Of a DNA stretch of 8,716 nt, positions 4,401-8,716 are shown piece after piece. The notes beneath the pieces were generated by a model, which saw only the letters and a list, made by a program, of their open reading frames with translations, searched no databases and was not told the DNA's origin. How positions within the stretch are numbered: position 1 is the stretch's first letter; every line of letters begins with the position of its first letter. The position numbers were made by a program, and so were the translations under genes. The stretch is from Rhizobiales bacterium UBA697 (GTDB taxonomy: Bacteria; Pseudomonadota; Alphaproteobacteria; Rhizobiales; Ancalomicrobiaceae): NCBI GenBank assembly GCA_002298965.1, contig DBMN01000064.1, positions 1 to 8,716 on the forward strand, read 5' to 3'.

Positions 4401-6456
4401 CGCCGATCTCCCTGGTGGTGGGCGCATCGGCGCGCAGGGCGGCGATCGCCGCCTTGGCGCCGAAGCCGAGCATCACGATCACCACCACCATGAAGAGGGC
4501 GGTCAGGCCCGCGTCGATGCGGTTGTTGATGATGATCTGGCTCATCTGATCGACGCTCTTGGCCGGTCCGAGCAGCTTGCCCTCGGCCGCCGCCTTGGCG
4601 AAGCGATCGGCCTGGGCGAGGAAGCCGACGGCCGGACGGGCATCGAACAGCTTCTGCCAACCGGCGGTCAGCGTGCAGATGGCGAGCCAGGTCATCGGCA
4701 TGAGGGTCACCCAGGCGACCGCCTGACGCTTCATCTTGAAGAGCATGACGGTGGCGAAGGCGAGCGCGATGGCGGCCAGCATCTGGTTGGCGATGCCGAA
4801 CAGCGGCCACAGCGTGTTGATGCCGCCGAGCGGATCGACCACACCCTGGTAGAGGAAGTAGCCCCACGCGGCGACGGCGAGACCGGTCGCGGCGAGGTTG
4901 GCACCCCAGGAGTGGGTCTTCTTGAACGCCGGGAAGGCGGTGCCGACGAGGTCCTGGATCATGAAGCGGGCGACGCGCGTACCGGCATCGACCGTGGTCA
5001 GGATGAACAGGGCCTCGAACAGGATGGCGAAGTGGTACCAGAAGGCCATCATCGCCTGTCCGCCGATGGCGCTCGACAGGATCTGCGCCATGCCGACGGC
5101 CAGCGTCGGCGCGCCGCCGGCGCGGCTGAGGATGGTCGCCTCGCCGACGTTCTGAGCCATCTGGGTCAGCGCGTCGGGCGTGATCACGAAGCCGAGGTTG
5201 GCGATCGCGGCGGCCGCCGACTGGGCGGTGGTGCCGAGGATCGCCGGCGCCGTGTTCATGGCGAAGTAGATGCCCGGATCGAGCACGGAGGCCGCGATCA
5301 GCGCCATGATGCCGACGAAGCTCTCCATCAGCATCGCGCCGTAGCCGATGAGACGGAGCTGGTTCTCGTTCTCCACCATCTTCGGGGTGGTGCCCGAAGA
5401 GATCAGCGCATGGAAGCCCGAGCAGGCGCCGCAGGCGATGGTGATGAAGAGGAACGGGAACAGATCGCCCGAGAACACCGGGCCGGTACCGTCGATGAAC
5501 TTGGTCACCGCCGGCATCGACAGGTCCGGACGCACCCAGACGATGCCGAGCGCCAGACCGACGATGGTGCCGATCTTGAGGAAGGTCGACAGATAGTCGC
5601 GCGGCGCGAGCAGGAACCACACCGGCAGCACCGAGGCGACGAAGCCGTAGCCGATCAGGATCAGCGCCAGCGTCTCGCCCTTGTAGGTGAAGAGCGGAGC
5701 GAGCGTCGCCGAATGGGCGACGTCACGGCCGTAGACGATGGCGAGCAGCAGCAGCACGACGCCGATCGCCGACATCTCGCCGATGCGGTGCGGACGCAGG
5801 AAGCGGCCGTAGACGCCCATCAGCATGGCGATCGGGATGGTGGCGAAGACCGTGAAGGTGCCCCACGGGCTGCCGGCCAGCGCCTTGACGACGATGAGCG
5901 CGAGCACCGCGAGCAGGATGATCATGATCATCAGGATTCCGAAGGAGGCGAAGACGCCCGCCACCGGTCCGAGTTCCGTCTTGATCATGTCGCCGAGCGA
6001 ACGGCCGTCGCGGCGGGTCGAGGCGAAGAGAATGACGAAGTCCTGCACCGCGCCGGCGAAGACGACGCCGGCGAGCAGCCACAGCGTGCCGGGCAGATAG
6101 CCCATCTGCGCCGCGAGCACCGGGCCGACCAGCGGGCCGGCGCCGGCGATGGCCGCGAAGTGGTGGCCGAACAGCACCCACTTCTCGGTCGGCACGTAGT
6201 CGAGGCCGTCGTTGTGGCGCTGCGCGGGCGTGCGCCGCGAAGGATCGATGCCGAGCACCCGCTTCTCGATGAAGAGACCGTAGAAGCGGAAGGCGATGAA
6301 ATAGACGGCGACCGCGGCGGTCACCAGCCACAGCGCGTTGATGGTCTCACCGCGCTTCAGCGCGACGACACCGAGCGAGACGGCGCCGAGTGCGGCGACC
6401 CCCACCCATGCCAGCCACTCGTAGGGCGAGCGGCCGCGAACGACTTCGTCGGACAT
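4366..6456 (-). CDS. cstA: carbon starvation protein A family transporter (CstA/BtsT)
   Basis: This is an inner-membrane, proton-coupled transporter of the CstA family, which takes up peptides or pyruvate when preferred carbon is short. At 696 residues it matches the family (about 700) and appears intact end to end. It is strongly hydrophobic, with many membrane helices. Near-invariant family blocks are visible: RHNDGLDYVPTEKWVLFGHHFAAIAGAGPLVGPVLAAQ (about 80-115), STRRDGRSLG, GYGFVASVLPVWFLLAPRDYLSTFLKIGTIVGL, LFPFLFITIACGACSGFHALISSGTTPKM, SRAGGAPTLAVGMA and GGINTLWPLFGIANQMLA. A GGAGAG ribosome binding site 6 nt before the ATG supports the start. It is transcribed with ybdD, which begins inside its last codons. 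Sequence alone does not separate CstA (peptides, pyruvate) from BtsT (pyruvate). No BtsSR-type two-component genes lie nearby, and no promoter could be assigned in the long upstream region. Confidence 0.95.
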   Translation of the reverse strand: MSDEVVRGRSPYEWLAWVGVAALGAVSLGVVALKRGETINALWLVTAAVAVYFIAFRFYGLFIEKRVLGIDPSRRTPAQRHNDGLDYVPTEKWVLFGHHFAAIAGAGPLVGPVLAAQMGYLPGTLWLLAGVVFAGAVQDFVILFASTRRDGRSLGDMIKTELGPVAGVFASFGILMIMIILLAVLALIVVKALAGSPWGTFTVFATIPIAMLMGVYGRFLRPHRIGEMSAIGVVLLLLAIVYGRDVAHSATLAPLFTYKGETLALILIGYGFVASVLPVWFLLAPRDYLSTFLKIGTIVGLALGIVWVRPDLSMPAVTKFIDGTGPVFSGDLFPFLFITIACGACSGFHALISSGTTPKMVENENQLRLIGYGAMLMESFVGIMALIAASVLDPGIYFAMNTAPAILGTTAQSAAAAIANLGFVITPDALTQMAQNVGEATILSRAGGAPTLAVGMAQILSSAIGGQAMMAFWYHFAILFEALFILTTVDAGTRVARFMIQDLVGTAFPAFKKTHSWGANLAATGLAVAAWGYFLYQGVVDPLGGINTLWPLFGIANQMLAAIALAFATVMLFKMKRQAVAWVTLMPMTWLAICTLTAGWQKLFDARPAVGFLAQADRFAKAAAEGKLLGPAKSVDQMSQIIINNRIDAGLTALFMVVVIVMLGFGAKAAIAALRADAPTTREIGDDVPNLRADAA

Positions 6457-6816
6457 TGTTCTCTCCGGGGAACGTCTGGTTCGAATTGTTCTTGCCGAAT
6501 GCAGACCGAGCCCCTCCGCCCCACGAGCCGGACGAAACCACGCTCCCCGCGCGTCTCGCCCTCCCCCCGCTCGTCTCAGCCTTCCGCCGTCGACGATCGG
6601 CGCGGAGAGACGCGGCCATCGTATTCGACGAAAGTATGAGATGATTGAACCCGACGGGATCGCGCTTCCGCGTCTTGCGGCATCGGCGAAATCAGTGTCG
6701 GGCCTGCGACCGTCATGGGTTGGACAGCCTCGTCTACGGTGACACCTCCGACCTTCGTCTGAGGTTCCACTTCAGCTCCCTACGCCTTGCTCTACGAAAG
6801 GTGAACAGGCGTTTTC

Positions 6817-6850
6817 GCATGGCTCGCCGACGTCTCGTCCCGAGCCATGC
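6817..6850. other. strong isolated hairpin in non-coding DNA
   Basis: GCATGGCTCG (6817-6826) and CGAGCCATGC (6841-6850) are perfect inverted repeats of 10 bp. Inside, GACG (6829-6832) pairs with CGTC (6836-6839), so the structure has 14 pairs, a small internal loop and a 3-nt terminal loop. TTTT precedes it at 6812-6815 on the plus strand, which becomes AAAA after the stem on the minus strand, so it is not a standard intrinsic terminator in either direction. It is far from both flanking genes. Confidence 0.6.
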
Positions 6851-7025
6851 AATACGTTCCGAACAACTACGATCGGGAATATCCCTCCCCGAAGGGGCGA
6901 ACATCACGGTGCGAAAGGAATTTTTCACCTCGCGCGCTCGCCGGCCGACGCGCGCGCGGACGCGGCCTGCGACCACGTCACGCAGCCTCGCGGAAACACA
7001 TATCCTGTGGATCTCGGTCCTTCGG

Positions 7026-7041
7026 CCGTCCACGCGGACGG
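7026..7041 (-). terminator. candidate terminator of the small membrane protein gene
   Basis: CCGTCC (7026-7031) and GGACGG (7036-7041) form a 6-bp stem with a 4-nt loop, beginning 22 nt beyond the minus-strand stop at 7064. No T-run follows on the minus strand. Confidence 0.4.
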
Positions 7042-7063
7042 GCTTCGTCGTCGAAGAACGGTG

Positions 7064-7489
7064 TCAGAGGAACGAGGAGAGGAACCCGGCGAGCCGCACC
7101 GGCCACTGGGCGCCGACCTCGATCGCCTTGAAGACGACGTTGAGGAAGGCGATGTCGGCGATGTCGGACGGGTCGACGAGGATCTCCCGGAAGGAGACGA
7201 GCGCCTGGACGATGCCGCAGCCGACATAGCCGAAGACCCCGGCCCGCAGGATCGTCCGCGCGCGGCTGCCGAAGCCCGCGATCGGCGCCACCGCGCCGGC
7301 GAACGGCCCGCCGAGGAGCACGGCCACGACGACCACCCACAGGGCGACGACGACCGCCGTCCGCCCGAGGCCGGCGAGGCTTCCCGGCAGGGCGAAACGA
7401 TCGATCGCCCATGCCGCGACGAGTGCCACGGCATTCGCCGCCATGGCCGCCGCGACCGCCTTCGCCCGTCCGATCGTCGCCTGTTCCAT
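7064..7489 (-). CDS. small integral membrane protein of unknown function
   Basis: This is a 141-residue protein with no family I recognise. The start at 7489 is supported by an AGGAAAGG ribosome binding site about 8 nt upstream. Hydrophobic segments are at about 11-29 (AVAAAMAANAVALVAAWAI), 44-60 (TAVVVALWVVVVAVLLG, possibly extending to 72) and 83-99 (AGVFGYVGCGIVQALVS), with a weaker, partly amphipathic one at about 109-126. A charged motif SFREILVDPSDIADIAF separates the last two. Codon use is typical of the window, so it is a real gene rather than an antisense artefact of the long plus-strand frame over it. It diverges from the glycosyltransferase gene across 93 bp containing a perfect inverted repeat, so the two may share control. 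A link to envelope or polysaccharide processes is only inferred from that neighbour. Confidence 0.75.
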   Translation of the reverse strand: MEQATIGRAKAVAAAMAANAVALVAAWAIDRFALPGSLAGLGRTAVVVALWVVVVAVLLGGPFAGAVAPIAGFGSRARTILRAGVFGYVGCGIVQALVSFREILVDPSDIADIAFLNVVFKAIEVGAQWPVRLAGFLSSFL

Positions 7490-7522
7490 CTCGCCAGCCT
7501 TTCCTCGCCCGCCGCAGCGTCA

Positions 7523-7542
7523 ACGCGATCTTCAGATCGCGT
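7523..7542. promoter_or_regulatory. perfect 20-bp inverted repeat, candidate operator in a divergent promoter region
   Basis: ACGCGATCT (7523-7531) and AGATCGCGT (7534-7542) are exact inverted repeats around a 2-bp spacer. The repeat lies 34 bp upstream of the minus-strand ATG and 41 bp upstream of the plus-strand ATG. A 2-nt spacer cannot form a good RNA loop with the whole stem, so a dimeric repressor or activator site is more likely than a terminator. The regulator is unknown. Confidence 0.5.
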
Positions 7543-7582
7543 CCCTAAGACTGCATGCGGTTCCATCGACCGGATAGACCGG

Positions 7583-8647
7583 ATGCTCGTCCATTTCCAT
7601 CAGAACGACGTGACCGACGCCCAGGGCGGCATCGAGCGCTATGTCGACACCCTGATCTCGGCCGCCGGCGCCGACGGCCTGCTGGTGTCGGAGACGCCCG
7701 CCCGCCCGGCGGAAAACCGCCTCGGCGTCGCCCTGCCGAAGTGGCCCGGACCGAAGTGGATCCCCTTCGCGCTCGCCGTGTTGCGGAACGCCCGCACCAT
7801 CCGGGCGCGACTGAAGGCCGCGCCGCGTCGCGTGCTCGAGTTCTCCCGGCCCGAATACGTCGCCTTCGCCTGGATCTTCCCCGGCGCCAAGGTCTTCACC
7901 ATCCACGGCACCGGTCCCGGCGCCGGCGAACGCGCCAAGCGGCTGATCCACGACGTCGCCTGCTGGTTCCTGCCCCTGGTCGCCGATCGGGTGCAGGTGG
8001 TCGGCCGCGACGATTCGGGGCTCTCGGCCGACGTCGTCCGACGCCTCGGGCCGCGCCTCGCCCATGTCGATGCCTGGTACGCCGACCGCTTCACCGCGAC
8101 GCCGCTGCCGAAGTCGGAGAAGACCATCGTCTTCTACGCCGGCCGCATCGTCGAACAGAAGAATCCGGAGCTGATCTTCGCCACCATCCGCGAGGCCAAG
8201 GCCCGGATGGGAGACGCGATCGCGTTCCGCTACTTCGGCAGGGACGTCGAGGAGATCGCCAAGGCCGGGCTTTCCGACGTCGTCGCCTGCACCGGGCTCC
8301 TGGATGCGGCGTCGCTCACCCGCGCCATCGGCGAATGCCACATGGGGCTGATGTGCTCGCACTTCGGCGAGGGCTCGCCCTTCATCGTCGTCGAGACGCT
8401 CGCCTGCGGCCGGCCCTACGTCCTGTCACGCCTGCCGACGCTGACGTCGGCCTATGGCGACAACCCGTCGGTACGCTTCGCCACCGGCTGGAGGGCCTCC
8501 GACTTCGTCGAGGCAATCGTCGCGGTCAAGGCCGACATCGATGCGGGAAAGCTGGAGGCGGAAGCGATCCGCGCCTCGGTCGCCGACCGCGCCGAGCCGA
8601 TCGCCACCCGCGCGCTGATCGCCGAACTGGAAGCGCTCGCCCGCTGA
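7583..8647 (+). CDS. glycosyltransferase, GT4-like (GT-B fold)
   Basis: This is a 354-residue cytosolic or membrane-associated enzyme that would transfer a sugar from a nucleotide donor to an envelope or polysaccharide acceptor; donor and acceptor are unknown. The N-terminal domain has the family GG-x-ER element (AQGGIERYVDTL, residues 13-24) and a FTIHGTGPG segment at 105-113. The C-terminal domain has FYAGRIVEQKNPEL (184-197, with Arg188 and Lys193 in the donor phosphate-binding positions) and the E-x7-E motif EGSPFIVVE (Glu263 and Glu271), followed by TLACGRPYVLS. These are all GT4 hallmarks and are intact. The frame stays open back to 7007, but there is no alternative start codon near the conserved N-terminus, so ATG 7583 is chosen despite a weak ribosome binding site (GGATAG). 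No other polysaccharide gene is visible apart from the divergent membrane protein. Confidence 0.9.
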   Translation: MLVHFHQNDVTDAQGGIERYVDTLISAAGADGLLVSETPARPAENRLGVALPKWPGPKWIPFALAVLRNARTIRARLKAAPRRVLEFSRPEYVAFAWIFPGAKVFTIHGTGPGAGERAKRLIHDVACWFLPLVADRVQVVGRDDSGLSADVVRRLGPRLAHVDAWYADRFTATPLPKSEKTIVFYAGRIVEQKNPELIFATIREAKARMGDAIAFRYFGRDVEEIAKAGLSDVVACTGLLDAASLTRAIGECHMGLMCSHFGEGSPFIVVETLACGRPYVLSRLPTLTSAYGDNPSVRFATGWRASDFVEAIVAVKADIDAGKLEAEAIRASVADRAEPIATRALIAELEALAR

Positions 8648-8665
8648 AGGCGCGCGAGCGCGCCT
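8648..8665 (+). terminator. hairpin directly after the glycosyltransferase stop
   Basis: AGGCGCGC (8648-8655) and GCGCGCCT (8658-8665) are perfect inverted repeats; as RNA, seven pairs close a CGAG loop. It begins at the base after TGA. The downstream stretch is mildly pyrimidine-rich (CCTACCATTCTGTTC), consistent with a terminator. Confidence 0.55.
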
Positions 8666-8690
8666 CCTACCATTCTGTTCGGCTTCATGT

Positions 8691-8716
8691 CGAGGTGCTC
8701 GCGCAAGCGAGCCTCG
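8691..8716. other. second hairpin at the right window edge
   Basis: GCTCGC (8697-8702) pairs with GCGAGC (8707-8712) around a GCAA tetraloop, and CGAG (8691-8694) can pair with CTCG (8713-8716) past a 2-nt bulge. It may belong to a convergent gene's terminator beyond the edge, or act with the hairpin at 8648. The structure may continue outside the window. Confidence 0.4.

Larger units (their letters stand above)
6457..7063. other. 607-bp intergenic region without a convincing gene
   Basis: This lies between the cstA start and the stop of the small membrane protein gene, both on the minus strand. It should hold the cstA promoter and the upstream gene's terminator. Open frames crossing it are Arg/Ser-rich, lack ribosome binding sites and show no family signature. 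The 6600-6930 part looks less GC-rich than the genes around it. It contains a strong hairpin at 6817-6850, a short CCCC/GGGG hairpin at 6887-6897 and a candidate terminator at 7026-7041. No tRNA-like cloverleaf, sigma-54 site or mobile element was seen. It may house a small RNA or be decayed sequence. Confidence 0.6.

Noticed and set aside
4401..4427. Earlier ATG start for ybdD at 4427
   Set aside because: It would add MRPPPGRSA and lacks a ribosome binding site as good as the one before 4400.
4336..6639. Long plus-strand open frame antisense to cstA (767 codons)
   Set aside because: Same artefact: a low-complexity Asp/Glu/Arg/His/Gly/Gln product opposite an intact, highly conserved transporter gene.
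6930..6960. CGCGCG-rich inverted repeat near 6931-6957
   Set aside because: The arms are simple alternating CG, which pair with themselves by composition alone; no further support.
6576..7229. Several Arg/Ser-rich frames in the cstA upstream region
   Set aside because: They have no ribosome binding sites, no recognisable motifs, and composition expected from chance frames in GC-rich DNA.
7007..7582. N-terminal extension of the glycosyltransferase frame
   Set aside because: It runs antisense to the small membrane protein gene, has Asp/Glu/Arg-rich sequence with no domain, and the GT4 N-terminus begins at 7583.
1..8716. Mobile elements, CRISPR arrays, tRNA or rRNA genes, defence islands
   Set aside because: No transposase, integrase, spaced direct repeats, cloverleaf or toxin/antitoxin-like pair was seen; all identified genes are ordinary metabolic, transport, stress or envelope types.

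Overview
The window reads as a chromosomal stretch of a high-GC alphaproteobacterium. A member of the Hyphomicrobiales is most likely, judging by strong GC bias at third codon positions, alphaproteobacteria-like GlnK/AmtB and CstA/YbdD proteins, and a sigma-54 promoter ahead of glnK. The taxon is an inference. I see no phage, insertion sequence, CRISPR, tRNA or rRNA.

Layout. (1) 1-93 is the C-terminal tail of a gene entering from the left, followed by a predicted 49-residue exported or membrane peptide (194-343). (2) 344-2463 is the nitrogen module: a textbook sigma-54 promoter with a possible NtrC site, glnK (647-985), amtB (1101-2402) and a 13-bp terminator hairpin. (3) 2500-3105 holds an hsp20-family gene whose leader could fold over its ribosome binding site, then a terminator shared with the convergent ferredoxin gene. 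(4) 3152-4110 is a divergent pair: a Shethna-type thioredoxin-fold [2Fe-2S] ferredoxin (minus) and a small TPR protein (plus). (5) 4173-6456 is a minus-strand pair, cstA then ybdD, overlapping by 35 bp and separated from the TPR gene by a large two-part hairpin. (6) 6457-7063 carries no convincing gene but does carry a strong isolated hairpin. (7) 7064-8647 is a divergent pair, a small membrane protein (minus) and a family-4-like glycosyltransferase (plus), flanking a perfect 20-bp inverted repeat. Two more hairpins lie after the glycosyltransferase, up to the right edge.

How the genes work together. GlnK and AmtB form the ammonium uptake and sensing pair: AmtB is the channel, and GlnK blocks it when nitrogen is plentiful and its T-loop is unmodified. 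All diagnostic residues are intact in both. CstA and YbdD form a peptide/pyruvate uptake pair associated with carbon starvation. The Shethna-type ferredoxin could be an electron carrier tied to nitrogen metabolism, since relatives are known from diazotrophs, but no nif gene is in the window. The rest looks like ordinary core or accessory genome. I did not find a clear undescribed multi-gene system. The best leads are the hsp20 leader, the CxxC-extended YbdD, the ferredoxin/TPR pair and the structured non-coding region around 6817-6850.
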